In this document: in pieces, positions 1-11,695 of the stretch
Numbering within the stretch: position 1 is the first letter of the stretch
Layout: the number at the start of each line of letters is the position of its first letter
Assembly: GCA_027475525.1 (NCBI GenBank)
Contig: JAMWFC010000054.1
Coordinates: forward strand, 1,480,468 to 1,544,467
Origin: Macrolepiota albuminosa
Lineage: Eukaryota; Basidiomycota; Agaricomycetes; Agaricales; Agaricaceae
Direction of reading: 5' to 3'
DNA length: 64,000 nucleotides
Program-made: the position numbers and the translations under genes
The notes under the pieces: generated by a model
Seen by the model: only the letters and a program-made list of their open reading frames with translations
Database searches by the model: none
Told to the model about the DNA's origin: nothing

Positions 1-222
1 AGCTTATATAAGCAGTCTGGAAGCGGTGCTGAAGGGCCCACACTTGTCTGAATGATAGCTAAAGAACCAGAGCACCTCAAAGGTTAAGAATAGTACTAAC
101 AAATAGTGTTGAGAGAATAGAAACAGCAAAATGAGAGAATAATAGAAGAAATAAGGAAATGAATGAAAGGAGAGTGAAGGAATAAGGAGTGAAAGAAGGA
201 AGAAATGAGGAGTCTCCTGACA
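1..222 (-). repeat. Partial Gyp-2 LTR, reverse strand, cut by window edge
   Basis: This stretch matches the LTR of Gyp-2 copy B (39785-40397) base for base over long runs, including the segment naming 'ggtgctgaagggcccacac', and ends at the LTR terminus TCCTGACA at 222, where the copy B LTR also ends. In the sense of the element this is the start (TGTCAGGGGAC) of its 5' LTR, so the element body lies to the left of the window. It interrupts the chromovirus remnant that follows. Confidence 0.85.
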
Positions 223-274
223 GAGACATGTCATAAAATTTGAAATTTCTTTTTTTCCCTTTCTTTCCTTAACC

Positions 275-3200
275 ATGGACACATTGCCCATGGACCAGGA
301 TGATCAGCAGCAGCAGCAGCATGCACTTGAGGTTTTGCTGTCTGTCTTACCATTGGCTAAAGGGGAGGGGCAGATGGCTCCCCCACTTATCCAAAATGTG
401 CCCTAGTGGGGACAATCACAACAGGCTGTGGGCTTCCCACAGCAGCAGCAACAACCAGCAGCGGTCTACCCACCACAGCAGCCAGTGATCAGTGGCTATC
501 CACCACAACAACTCATGCAGAGCAACTTTATGCCCCAGAATGCATCTGTGGGTGGTTTTCCACCTTGTCAGACAGTACAGGGCACTTATACACCACATTA
601 CGCTGAGGGCCAATCCCAACAAGTCCAGTATGGGGAGCTATTTAGCCCCCAAGCAACGTCAGGATGGAGGCAGCTTGCCCCCATACTGGCAAGGAGGTCA
701 ATGGGGGCACATCCTTTGCCCCAGTTTATGGCCCTAGCACACTATTCTGGCATGGCTGGTGTGCCAGCAATGATGCTATACTCTCCAGCTTGGATGGGAG
801 CTTGGGGTGCGATGCCCCAGTATGGTCCCTCATATAAGGCACCCACTAAGGAAGGAAAATTGACCTCCTAGTCAGCCACAATGCTGGCTGACAGTCCAGA
901 GGGATGTAGATCATTCCTCATGCTGGCAACAATGGCATGTGAGAGCACAGAAGCTCTCAATACAGAACAAAGCAGCAAGTCTCTGGCTGAAGTGCTGACA
1001 GAGAGCCTGGCCAGGCTCTCCTTGTTACAGCAGCTGGAGATGCCATACCAAGCCAAGCCCAGCTTAGAAGAACAGTTGCATCCTCAATGTGACAAAGGAA
1101 AAGCATGGGCTGTTGAGCCCAGTCTCAACCAGAACTTAGTCCTGGCTTCTCTCCTCCAATGCCTGGAAGAAATTGGGTACAATGTACTTGCAGACTCATC
1201 ATTCCTCTGTGATGCAGAAGCTGTTGTCCTCATGAGTCAGATGATGGATGACATGAATCATATGCATGCTCAGCACAAAACTGATCTCCTTGCCCTTTCA
1301 GCCACTCATAAGCAGCAGATTACACCCCCAAGTCAGGACACCAACTCTAGCAAAAGAGCATGTTTGCAAGGAGTGGAGGACATGTCCTCCTGCTCGACTC
1401 AGTTGAGCATTGCCATTTCTGGCTGGAAGGCCAGCCTAGGACAGGACATCCTCTCCTATGAAGATGTCTCTGTTCTAGCTGCCCTCCAGCTGATTCAGTG
1501 CCTTGCTAGCAGTGCATCTGAGGTCATATCTTCATGACCATTATCTGTGGTATCTACTATGCACTCTGGAGAGCAGAGTTTCTGGGACATTGGTGCATGC
1601 TCTACTGAGGCCAAGGCCTTGCAACCCTGAAAGGATTGGTGGGATAAGCAAATAGAAGGGCATGCATACATCAATGTGCACTTCCTGAGGGTGCCTCAGG
1701 GGCTAATATCCCCTTCTTATTCGCTGTATTGGTAGAGGGCCCCCCAGCCCAATATCCTCAGTGTGTGTGGTCAATGGACCCACATTCGGAGAAGTCTGTT
1801 CTGGAGAGGGTGCCATCCTTGCCCTCCAACAATGATTGGTATGAGGAGCCTGAAGAGGCTCAAATGGGATTCCCTGTGCCGCACGAGACAGCGGCACAAC
1901 AGTACTTGACAGGCCAAGATGGACCATTGGGCACAAGATAGCACCAAATGAGGAGCTGCCCTTCTTGAAGAAGAGACTGGGTGCATCCCTGATGCGCTTG
2001 GTGCTGTGATCTATCAAGATCACACTATTAAGCACTAGAACTCATTCTTTGGCATGGGGTTGTCTCCCTAATTCTACTGGTCACCAGTGACCAACACTAT
2101 TTTCATCAGGCAAGAAGCTCACACAGCCAGGGTCTTTGAGGCCGACAAAGAAGGCAATGCCATGCAGATGCCCCACAACAGTAAGGTGTACCAAGTTGCA
2201 CCTTGTGGGTTTCTCTGCAGCCCTCAGAAACTCCACAAGCTCCATTCACTGGTAAACAACCAGTTTACGCCAATTTATCAGCATCAGTTGAGCTATCTCT
2301 TTCTCAACAAGTTTAAATGGGTGGCCTTTGATTGCTACTCTACTGCCTGAGACAGAACAATGTCTCAACTACTCAAAGAGGCCCCATACAAAACCATTGC
2401 AGTACATTTTGCAAGTTTTGAGGAGTGGGAGCAAGTCCTGCAGATGATTGCTCCTTCACAGATCTATCACTGCAAGAAAAGCGGGAGGCTGGCCTTCATT
2501 GGCCTGACACCTCTTGATCCAAAGCAACCCTTTGCTTTGGACTATCTGGGCTTGTATGCTCTTCTATATGGGCATTCTGGAATGCCCAACATGTGGACTG
2601 GTCTGGCTATGGACTGTGCCATGTGCATCCACTGGCACAGCCTCTTTGGGTTTGTGCTGGTATGTGCTATCAGTGCCAGCTGCCTCTCCAAGACCTGGCA
2701 TACGTGTTTGCATGGCCTGGCCTCTATAGAGAGGCCATTGCTGAATACGAGACAGCTATGGAGCAAGCATTTGTGCCCCTCCACTCCAAGGACTCAACCT
2801 TTGAGGCTCAGGCAGTGGATATCCTGAAAGCATTGGCTTCCATCTTCATCACTTTGGATGTTTTATGTGTCCTTATTTACAACCAAATTCTGGTCAGCTG
2901 GGCTGACTATGTGTATACTTATGGGGTCATCTACTTGGCCCATATCTTCTTCAATGACAACTGCCTCTACAACAAGGCTGCCACCATTGACAACGAGAGG
3001 CTGCAACACCTCAATCATTATGGGACACCTCAGTCCCTTGCTCAGTGAGATAGGTGGCACAAGGCCACTATTAGCAATCACCAATGCCTGATGCTTTAGC
3101 AGCAGGAGAGTTGTTGTGCATTTGATGATGCATTCACTAAGGGAATGTATCTCCTCATTGGGCAGGACATTCATGCCCAAGAGATCTGGATGTGCCAATA

Positions 3201-3453
3201 CCTGTGCGACAATGGAGATCTTCCTGATCTCCAACCACCTACTTCAGAGCTGACCGTCAACCCAACCCTTATGCTGTCTCCACTATAGGACTATGATGAC
3301 TCCCTGCATATGGCAGGACCATTGGGCACATCTCACGAGCCTGCACCCAAGGATGAACTCTTCAACTATGATATAGATGACATGACTGTCAATCTATTCT
3401 GGGAGCCCGGGGACTCTCCAATTGCCCCTGTCCCTGACTTACTGACAGCCTGA
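275..3453 (+). pseudogene. Decayed ORF3 (third gene of chromovirus), homologue of 59320-62199
   Basis: An ATG at 275 opens a frame that continues to 1537 through stops near 400 and at 871, then breaks into several frames. The N-terminal part is Q/P-rich (runs of Q, repeated YPPQQ), like the Q/M/P/G-rich start of the Gyp-4 ORF3. The middle part (about 1130-1370) aligns with the helical segment of the younger protein, sharing the KRxxxLQ-to-KR region. The strongest match is at 2540-3050: SGMPN, PGLYREA, WADYVYTYGVIYL and HYGTP in this copy correspond to PGMPN, PGLYREA, WADHAYTYGVVFL and RYGVP in the intact one. The C terminus also matches (SPIAPVPD versus SPIAPTMD). Function is unknown; no membrane segment, protease or zinc knuckle is visible. 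Frameshifts and stops make it a pseudogene. Confidence 0.75.
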
Positions 3454-3490
3454 CCATCATGGTGCTTTGAGACCATAGCTTGGTCTGATT

Positions 3491-3496
3491 GGGGGG
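3491..3496 (+). other. Polypurine tract of the ORF3-bearing remnant
   Basis: A G6 run directly touches the TGTATA start of the LTR at 3497, which is the expected place for the plus-strand primer of an LTR retrotransposon. Confidence 0.6.
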
Positions 3497-3732
3497 TGTA
3501 TAGCATAGTAAGCTATGTGGTGTTGGCCACATAGTTTTTACTTACTTTAGTAGTCAATATATTATATTATATTTATTATAATATAATATTAAATACATTA
3601 TTATAAATAGTTTAATATGTGCTGCTTATTAAGCAGCTTATTATTGTTTTATACTATATTGTCAATAGACCGGACTGGTCTGATTCTGTGTAGTGTGAAC
3701 CTTGAGCTCACTCAAACCATAACTTTATTACA
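3497..3732 (+). repeat. 3' LTR (TGTATAGC...TTATTACA family)
   Basis: The 236-bp unit starts TGTATAGC and ends TTTATTACA. The same family recurs on the reverse strand at 32288-32503, which fixes its extent. It contains an AT-rich core (3558-3610) and the palindromic GCTGCTTATTAAGCAGC shared by both copies. Confidence 0.7.
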
Positions 3733-5009
3733 ACATTGGAGGATTGGATTGAAGCTTAGATGGTCAAATAATCAACTATGGTTTTGATAGAAAGCCACAA
3801 CAGGTACTTACTTAATGCACAGACTTGTTGTTGTTTGGGCTGAGCAGGTGGGGAGCTGTGGCAGAGCTAGAGGATGTCTTTATGAATGAAATAGAAGCAA
3901 TAAACTATAGGAACTGGTAAGTGTCATGAGATATAGGCAAGTAAGTAGGCTTTTGGCAGGCTGCAAAGTGGGCAAGGCAACCAGGGCCAAAGTCAAGAGT
4001 TGTTTGGAGGCATGCCACTTGAGGTGGGAAGCCATGGCAGTATATTGAATGGGGCTAGAGAATGTCTTTATAAACAATCTATAGGAACTAGTGGCAAGTT
4101 TGGACAGCATTATCACTTCTACAAAATAAGATTTGATCAAAGGTGGTTGCCCAGTTGTGAGACCTGCATGTGACCTGTTCTTTCACTGCTCACTGTGCTC
4201 TGATTCAACTTTGGATGTTATTTTTATCATTTTTCAGTAGACATTATTACTTAGTGAGTCTAGCCTGAAGTCTTTGGCTTTTTCATGCACACTGCTTATT
4301 AATTTCAGCATTGCATGTATTTTTTAGAACTTGATATGTTATTTTTCCTCAGACTCATCTTGTCATTTGAGATGGCACATATCATTTCCAAAAAATCTCC
4401 TTCTCCTTCTGTCTCCAAGCAAAATATGCATGGTCAATCAAGTGCCCCAAATTGCTTGACCTTGACCTAATTGCAATCTTCCACAAGGCTCCTGCCTCTA
4501 CTGATTCTCCCACTGTAACTCGTTTAGTTCTTCATTCATATGCTCTTTGAGTGTCCAAGTTCTGTACCCTCATCCTTACTCTCAACTCTCAAGCTGCCCA
4601 AAGTATGCACTTTCAGCCCCTTCTTTCAGCCACATCCACACCCCACACCCAGCCCTCTGCCATTGCCTATACCTCCCATGCCCCATTCTAATACCCACAC
4701 TTGCCAATGCACTCTCTGGCTCTGCCTGTGCTCTCAATGCTCTCCACCTCCCTTCCCATAACCATTGCCTTCTCTGCACTCATGCTTTCATGTACAGCCC
4801 ATTGGCACAAGTCTCCCTGAATGACTAGGAGCCAATCATCTGCTGCTTTTCTGATGCACTGTACACTTCCTGTAATGGACATCAACATGCACGACAATGA
4901 GCCTGTCAATCTGAGGAAGCAACTTTGATGCAGGAATGAGGATATGGTAGATCAGGCTGCTCTCACAGAAGAGGTTAAGGATTGAACAAACAAAGAAATC
5001 TGATCCTGT
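3733..5009. other. Unassigned spacer with weak internal repeat
   Basis: No credible coding region is seen. A diverged direct repeat is present: the segment around 3865-3922 (GCTAGAG...GATGTCTTTAT...CTATAGGAACT) recurs around 4053-4100. Positions 4380-4810 are pyrimidine-rich on the plus strand. It may be an eroded transposon that I cannot identify. Confidence 0.4.
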
Positions 5010-5172
5010 GTATAACAGATCATCACACATCAACAATGCTATTAGCACACAGTAAAGTATTACATAAAACAACATCTTATTTACTCTAGTACTAGTCAAA
5101 TCCAATACAGTGGTCTGACTTAGCACTGTGTAATCCACACAAGACAGTTCTAGCATGTAACCAATAGTTACA
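5010..5172 (+). repeat. 5' LTR of Gyp-1 copy A
   Basis: It aligns with the cleaner LTRs at 32504-32677 and 22050-22221 (TGTAACGGAC...GGTTACA). About 10 bp of the start has been lost or changed. It is followed, as in the other copies, by a T-run and a conserved leader before gag. Confidence 0.65.
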
Positions 5173-5249
5173 TTTTTTTAAATCTTCTGCTATCAGCTTT
5201 AGACTCTAGGCTTGTTACCAACTAGGCAACTCATCAAAAACTTTCAACT

Positions 5250-6638
5250 TCTGTTGGCATCATATTGAAAATGTGCTTCCAACACTGGCTCTCTTGATCC
5301 AGACCCTCCTTTCCCAGATACAGGTAACCCACCTGTGTCTCAAGCTGTGCAGATGCAAGCCACATCTACTTACCAGCCCTTGCCAAAACAGGATAAAAAG
5401 TTACTTTGCAATGTTAGTGCAAGCTTTAGAATGCTGGGTGGACTATCTGTATCACAGATGATGTTCATTGTATAGCCTGGTGGTAAACTAGGGAAGAGAT
5501 CTGCAGTTTTAGGAGTGTTGCTACCAGCAAGCCAGATGCCTTCATTGATGTACCTGGTATTGCCTAAGATCTCATTAGCTCCAGCTCAGTTCAAAAGTCA
5601 ACCAGACCTTATACAGTATTCAGAGCTGGGGCAAGGCAGCGCTTTTGCGCACAGCACCCTGTTCCAGACTACCCCAACTGAGCAGCATATAGAATATGTG
5701 GTGGACACAGCTGCTGAACCAGGATAGCTGTCGTCAGCAACATATGTGTGGTGGTAAGGACCAGCAATAAGGGTTAGCAAGAAAAACAATAATGTTGTAC
5801 AGCTGGAAAAGGCACCATTGGCACTTAAAGACCAGGAGTTGCTTGGAGGAGTTGGCAAACAGCTGCAGGTAAGGCATGAAGGCCTCAGAAAAGCTCTGGA
5901 CTTGAGTCCGAACTAGATTCCTCAGACAATAAGGAGAGTAAGAGGTTGCATTTGACCTTGTCTATCCAGTTACAGCTGGTGCTAGACCAATATTCATTGG
6001 TTGCTAAGAAATTGACGCAAAAGCATCTGCAGCTTTATGTAGTGGAGCATTTACAGTTACTGGCTGCTAGGAGCCATGATATATTTTGTGTTGATTTGAC
6101 AGAATATATTGAATTATTTGTGCATATCTTTGAACTCAAAGTGGTGGAGTATGTCAAGTGCAAAGCAGCATGAGGATCAGCAGTCTCAATGGCCACTACA
6201 GCCAACTTAGTAGAATGTGAAATAAGCATGCACTGATAAGTGCCATTGATTGTAGAGGCAATGAAATTGCTAAATGCACCTTGTCAGGCCAATGAGTCTC
6301 AGCAAGACTATATCAGGCATCAGAATGTTGCAAATCACCAACACAATGTCAGCAGAATGCCTCAACAGGCATTGTCTGAAGTGGAGACTGTAACAATGAC
6401 TCCAGCAGAGCCAGAAGTGCCACTTGCTGTGCAAGAAGTTAAGACATCTTGAAAGCAGGTTACCATCAAGGAAGAGGTAGACAAGGTCTACATTCTTAAG
6501 GAGTAAACACAACCATGACGTGTTCACCTGGTGGACAATTGGAATGAACATGTCAATTACCATAGGATGTGCAACCAGGACTTGCGCAATTATGGTGAGT
6601 CATTAATTGATGACCAGAGGATAGTCTTTGAAGGGCAT
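5250..6638 (+). pseudogene. Gyp-1 copy A gag, N-terminal part
   Basis: Translated pieces (5273-5461, 5515-5727, 5946-6173, 6240-6452) align with Gyp-1 copies B and C gag, for example LPASQMPSLMYLVLP and MPQQALSEVETVT. Many stops and frameshifts are present, mostly explained by C to T and G to A changes at former CpG sites. The frame is interrupted at 6639 by a solo LTR and resumes at 7562. Confidence 0.75.
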
Positions 6639-7561
6639 TGATGACACCTAAAGTTTGGTCAGTAACAAATGTAGGAATAGTGTTACTGAGCCAAAAGCTT
6701 GCATTGGGCATGCTTAAAGTGTTGAGGGGGGTCCCAGGCAGGTCCCAGAGAACACGCCTATAAAATAAGGTAAAGTCAAGAAGAGAGTTGGCAAGTGTCA
6801 AGCACTAAGATAGAAGTGCTTGTAGAAGCAGCAGTAAGCAAACATGGCAATAAGTAGCAAGAACATGGTAAGCTTAGCAAAGTCTAAGTGTTGTTAATGC
6901 CTGCCATAAATGCAAGGCACAAGGATGTTGTTGGCTAGCGATAGTCTGCAACTGCCAATTACTTTGATGTTGCTGACTATAAATGAGACTTAGATCATAA
7001 GGAAGACTAGAGTAAGTAGAGCAGGAAACTCTGTTCTGATTATTATGCACAAGTCAGTAAGTACTTTTTATACTACAAGAAGTTCACCATTGCCAAGTGA
7101 CTAATAACGTCAAAGTGTGGTGAATGGAAAATTTATGGGGTGGCTCCAATGGTTTAAGATCCCTACTGTCCATTCAACATGCTTAGCAATGTCAGGTAGC
7201 AGATTGTGATGCTAAACCATCAATCCATCAATCTTTTGTCTGTCCAAGCTACTAAATGATGTCAGGTGCCAAATCAAAGTGCTAAGCAATGTCAGATGCC
7301 AAGGTCAAATGCCAAGCTGTTCATCAGTTTTTGATAGATCATCAGTCTTCTCACTAAGCACTGTTATCAGTGACTGATGTCATTTGTCAGTTGTTATTCT
7401 GTCTGCCATTGGCACTATTATTGATTGAATCTGTTTTTTGCTATATGTGGCCATCAAATATTGCCAAAATTGGTTAATTAGCATGCACTAAGGTATCCTG
7501 AGTCAGTACCATGTTGCTGTGGCCTGCCGTTGATGCACTGATCCTGTATGGGGTCCTATCA
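6639..7561 (-). repeat. Solo LTR of the Gyp-3 family, reverse strand
   Basis: The 923-bp unit reads, on the reverse strand, TGATAGGACC...GTGTCATCA, and aligns end to end with the 5' LTR of Gyp-3 (48119-49236 after collapsing its 77-bp duplicate and the N run, about 941 bp). The host sequence AAGGGCATGA of Gyp-1 gag is split with a GCAT duplicated on both sides. Nearly every CG of the young LTR is TG or CA here, so this insertion is old. Confidence 0.85.
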
Positions 7562-8775
7562 GCATGAAGGTGTGACGCCTGTCAATGAGATGCAGCAACA
7601 GTTTGCTGCTCAAACTGCTGAACCAGACAGAGATCCAGAGGGCAGTGATGATAGTAATGATCACTATAATAGAAGAGAGCAGAATTGTCACAGTAATGAT
7701 GGTGGAGATTGAGATGATAATAATCATTTTAATGGTGGCAGGCAGGCTGGTGAACCATCAGCGGATTGAGAGGTAAGGCAACAGCCTACCCTATGGCTGG
7801 AAAGAACAGCCAACAAACACCTGTTTCACAGTCCTTAGGCATTTTCAATGCCTGCATCTCATGATTTGTGTGAAAATATGCCTAGAATGAATAAGGTGGT
7901 ATGGATCTATATGGATCATATGCATGACCATCTCACTTGACTGGTAGATGACTCCTTTGAAGTCAAGTTTAAATTTCTGGCCAGGGTAAGTTCCTGCAAA
8001 TCTGATGGTAAGCACATATATGCATATGCTGGAGGGCATAGATTCTCACAGCTGGAGAACTGGGCCATGGATGTCTGCTACCACCTGGCAGCCTGCTGCT
8101 ATGGTGGCAATGACATAGATCAGGAGAGAATATTTGTGTTACACAAATTTATAGAAGGAAAGGCTCAGAATTAGTTCTGCTGCCATGTCCTTCACATCAA
8201 TCATGATAAATTGCATTAGACATATAAAGAGGTCCTGATAGGACTGTATAATTGTTTTGTCAATGCTGCAACTATGCAAGAAGCTTGTGATGCCTTCAGA
8301 AAGGTAGTGTACAACATTAAAACTGGCATCCAGACATTCTATAATGACCTGGTGGATCATGCACAGAATATGGCCATCTATCCAGACAAATATACAATTA
8401 AAGAGATATTCTTGAATAGAATACTGGCAGAAATGAGGAGGGTGTTGATACACAATGACAATTTGTCTTCAGAGGTCAACACTGTGACTGAGTTTTTGGT
8501 ATATGCCATTAGATATGAGCAGTTGACATAAACTGCAAATCATTATGAACAGTGTAGTTCATGCCAAGGATCAATTAATTGTCAAGTGATGAAGGTAGGA
8601 ATTTTCCTTGCCACATGGTCCAAAATGGAGAAGAATTGCAATCTGTAATTTGTCATCCACAAGACAATTCCTGTAGGCCAATGGCCTAAACCAAAACCTG
8701 CTGGATATCTGCCAGTAAAAGATAGTCAACCCTATTTGGGTCAAAATCAAGTAGCAGCTAGAAAGGGTCCAGCAA
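7562..8775 (+). pseudogene. Gyp-1 copy A gag, C-terminal part
   Basis: It continues the gag interrupted at 6639. It aligns with copy C at 35080-36330: HIYAYAGGHRFSQLE, TFYNDLVDHAQNMAIYPD and TVTEFLVYAIRYEQ are recognisable. It ends near 8775, just before the position of the CCHC knuckle in the other copies, where RNase H sequence begins abruptly. Numerous stops. Confidence 0.75.
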
Positions 8776-10783
8776 GGATTTATGTCCTGGAAGTTCACAG
8801 CTGCACAGCAGAATTAAGCAGTATACGAGTTAGAAACACTTGCCATCTTAGAGGCCCTCCTGAAATGAGAGAATAAGCTGATGGGATATAAGATTTATAT
8901 TATTACAGATCATAAGGTGCTTGAGTTCTTCAAGACTTAAGTGCACTTATCACTGCAACAACATTGCTGAATTGATTACATGTCACACTATCAGTTTGAT
9001 ATCATCTATGTAAAAGGCAAACTGAACAAGGTGGCAGACTGTTTGTCTTGATATTTTGAGAGCGACATTTGAGATGATGTCCATGATGTGCATGACTATG
9101 TCTAAGTGGACAAACAAATAGATTCAGAGGGCAAAGACTTGCCCTTACACAGGTTCCATGAAATAAAGGAACATACAATTAAAATATGTGCCATGAGAGT
9201 GCAGGAAACACATCATAGTAAGCAACTGCAAGAACAACAAGAAATTTGAGAAATTGAGGCTTAGGTACTGGTAGACCATGAGGTTACCCAGTTACTAAAA
9301 GCAACTAAGCTGGAAGTGCCTTCTGGCAGTAACAAGATGATGCTGCAACATACATTGGAATTGCATGATTGTCATCCTGCCCCAACCAATAGAGACAATA
9401 TGCAGTTTCACACACACATTCGCAAAGATACGAAAATGATGCTCTCTTCCTAGAGATTATGAACCATATACAGGCACATCCACACTTTACAATGAAACAG
9501 CAGCTTGTTTATCTCACCAGACCCACTAGGTCCAAAGTCATCTGCATTCCCTGGAAGCAGTTGTTGATCACAGCTATTCTAAACCAGGCCCACAAAGTAG
9601 TAGGCCACTTTAGAACTCAGAAAACATTGGATTATGTGCATCACTGATACTGGTGGCCACAAATAGCCAAGAAATGAGTTAATTCTGCTCAACATGTAAG
9701 TCATGTCAACAGTTGAAAGTCTCAATCCTGAAGCCACCAAGGAAGCTGCACTCATTTCCGATTCCAACCAAACCCTGGGACTCAATCAGGATGGACTTTA
9801 TTGGTCCATTCTCTGAGTTGAAGGGTTTTAACTACCTGTGAGTAGTGATTTGTTGAATGACTAGTATGGTTCATCTCATTCCCTGTGAGGACAACTATGA
9901 CTGCCTCAGACTTGTCATGAATCTATCTCAAGAAGATAGTATGCCTCTATAGATTGCTCAGCTTGATTGTTAGCAATCAAGATGCCAAGTTTACTTCCAA
10001 ATGGTGGAAGGAACTATACAATCTGCTGAGAGCAAAACTGCTCATGTTGACATTTTTTTATCTGCAAACAGATAGACAGACAGAATGCATGAATAGAAAT
10101 ATTGTGCAGATACTCCAGGCTTTTGTGTGTCCTGACCAGAAGGACTGGGTTGATAGATGTCCACTTGTTGAATTCACGATAAACTCAAGCATATCAGAAA
10201 CCACAGGATACTTACTCTTTGAGCTTAATAATGGCTCTATGCCATCCATGATTCGCAAACTTTGCACTGACAAAGTTATTCATGTTGAAGTGAAATAGTT
10301 TGCATGCAATGCACTAAAAAACTTAGCAGATGCCCATGATATAATTATAGAATCACATGTGTGGCAAACAAAACATGCAAATAATTGCAGGCATGATGAA
10401 TTGGATATTGAAGAAAGGGAGCTTAGTTTACCTTTCAACAAAGAACTTGAACCTACCAAAAGGCAGAGCAAGTAAGTTGTGTTTCAAGTAGATTGGACCA
10501 TATAGGGTCCTCGAAGCTGAACTTAGCATGTCTAATTACATGTTGGAACTGCCCTGTGTGGTGCAGGTGTGCAGAGTAGTGCCCAAGTTTCATGTGTTGC
10601 TGTTGCAACCATATCTGGCCAATAGTGATGTGCTGTTTCCTAATTGCACAATGCTGGAACCTTACAACTTTGGGACTGGTGATGACTAGAAATGGTTCCT
10701 GGATGACCTCATAGGTTATTGGGGAACACTAGATGGACACCTCAAATTTGAGATGAGATAGAGCTTAGGTGATACCACCTGGA
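8776..10783 (+). pseudogene. Gyp-1 copy A pol: RNase H, integrase, chromodomain (RT missing)
   Basis: At 8776-9080 an RNase H segment is readable (YELETLAILEALL, IYIITDHKVLEFF). An HHCC integrase zinc region follows near 9590-9720 (HKVVGHFRTQKTLDYV), then the catalytic core with DFIGPF, QDAKFTSKWW and a degenerate T-E motif, and a chromodomain piece (WSLGDTTW) at 10750-10783. It is closest to the Gyp-4 pol at 62309-64000. Reverse transcriptase and protease are deleted, and the 3' end is cut by Gyp-2 copy A. Non-functional. Confidence 0.75.
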
Positions 10784-11226
10784 TGTCAGGGGACTCCTCA
10801 TTTCTTCTTTCCTTCACTCCTTATCTCTTCACTCTCCTTTCATTCATTCTCTTATGTCTTCTGACATTATTTCATTTTACTGTTTCTATTCTTTCAACGC
10901 TATCTGTTAGTACTATTCTCAGCCCTTGAGGTGCTCTGGTTCTTTAGCTACTATTCAGACAGTTGTGGGCCTCTTAGCACCACTTTCAGATTGATTACAT
11001 AAGCCAGAGTTTGCCCCTTCTTTGTGCAATTGTTTATGTAGGCAATTTTTCAGTTTTTAAGGTTTTGTTGTACTGTACAGTTGTTTCCCACACTTCAGAG
11101 GCCCCAGAAGTGTCCAACCTGGCATAAGAAATCCCTAGATTTGTTCTCTTTGGATCTCCCTCTGCCAGCTGTGTGACTAAGCTATAGCCTCCAGAGGTTG
11201 CCCTTGCAGCAGAACAAGTCTCGACC
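10784..11226 (+). repeat. 5' LTR of Gyp-2 copy A
   Basis: It starts TGTCAGGGGACTCC and ends at the position matching GTCTCTACA in copy B. A putative primer-binding site begins just after (copy B reads TGGTCTGGGAGCCCC; copy A is mutated). It lacks the 63-bp intron-like insert present in copy B and the 77-bp duplicate. Confidence 0.8.
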
Positions 11227-11322
11227 TTTCAGTCTGAGAGCCCCCTTCAGCCTGCTTGAGCCCTCTCTTGCCTCTTTAGATCACTCCCCTACTGGACTAC
11301 TCCCTGTCCCTCTATTGCTTCT

Positions 11323-11695
11323 ATGACCCAACCAGCCCCCTCAGACACTCCTCTGGATGCTTCTGCTCCTCAGGATAATGCCTGGGGTTGCTTGCTTGCT
11401 CTGGAGACTCAGGTGCAGACTACTCAAGCTTCTCTCACCCTTCACACCACCAAACTTGCTAGATTATGCCAGGCCACAAACACAATCTCCCATTCTCTTC
11501 AGGCCCTCCTAGAGCATCTCCCTCTCACTCCTACCTCTCTCCAGGCACCTCTAGTTAGGGCTGACACACCCCCAGTCCCTCGCCTTCAGGCCTCCCCTTC
11601 AGTTCATGCCAATATCCCTTGCCCAGCACTCCCAGACATGCTCAATACTGACTGAGCAATGGGCAAGCATTTTCTGCAGTCATGCATCACCTACA
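11323..11695 (+). pseudogene. Gyp-2 copy A gag, N-terminal part
   Basis: The frame begins MTQPAPSDTPLDASAPQ, identical to copy B at 39688 (reverse). A stop follows MLNTD at 11653, and the match to copy B (KxFLQSCITY) runs to about 11695, where copia sequence begins. The central part of gag is missing. Confidence 0.8.

Larger units (their letters stand above)
223..3732 (+). mobile_element. 3' remnant of an ORF3-bearing chromovirus (relative of Gyp-4)
   Basis: The remnant consists of a decayed ORF3 (275-3453), a G6 polypurine tract (3491-3496) and a TG...CA LTR (3497-3732). The order ORF3, PPT, 3' LTR is the same as in the younger Gyp-4 at 58998-62199. Its 5' part, including pol, is missing because the Gyp-2 LTR at 1-222 abuts it. 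CpG dinucleotides are nearly absent, as expected for an old copy. Confidence 0.75.
5010..10783 (+). mobile_element. Gyp-1 copy A, heavily decayed chromovirus
   Basis: The element starts at a 5' LTR (about 5010-5172) and continues through gag, RNase H, integrase and chromodomain to 10783, where the 5' LTR of Gyp-2 copy A cuts it. It is matched along its length by Gyp-1 copies B and C (gag) and by Gyp-4 pol (integrase and chromodomain). Protease and reverse transcriptase are missing: sequence jumps from the end of gag to RNase H near 8776. A reverse solo LTR interrupts gag at 6639-7561. Confidence 0.8.

Noticed and set aside
4540..4828. Pro/Ser/His-rich ORFs in the pyrimidine-rich spacer
   Set aside because: Overlapping frames on both strands reflect base composition only.
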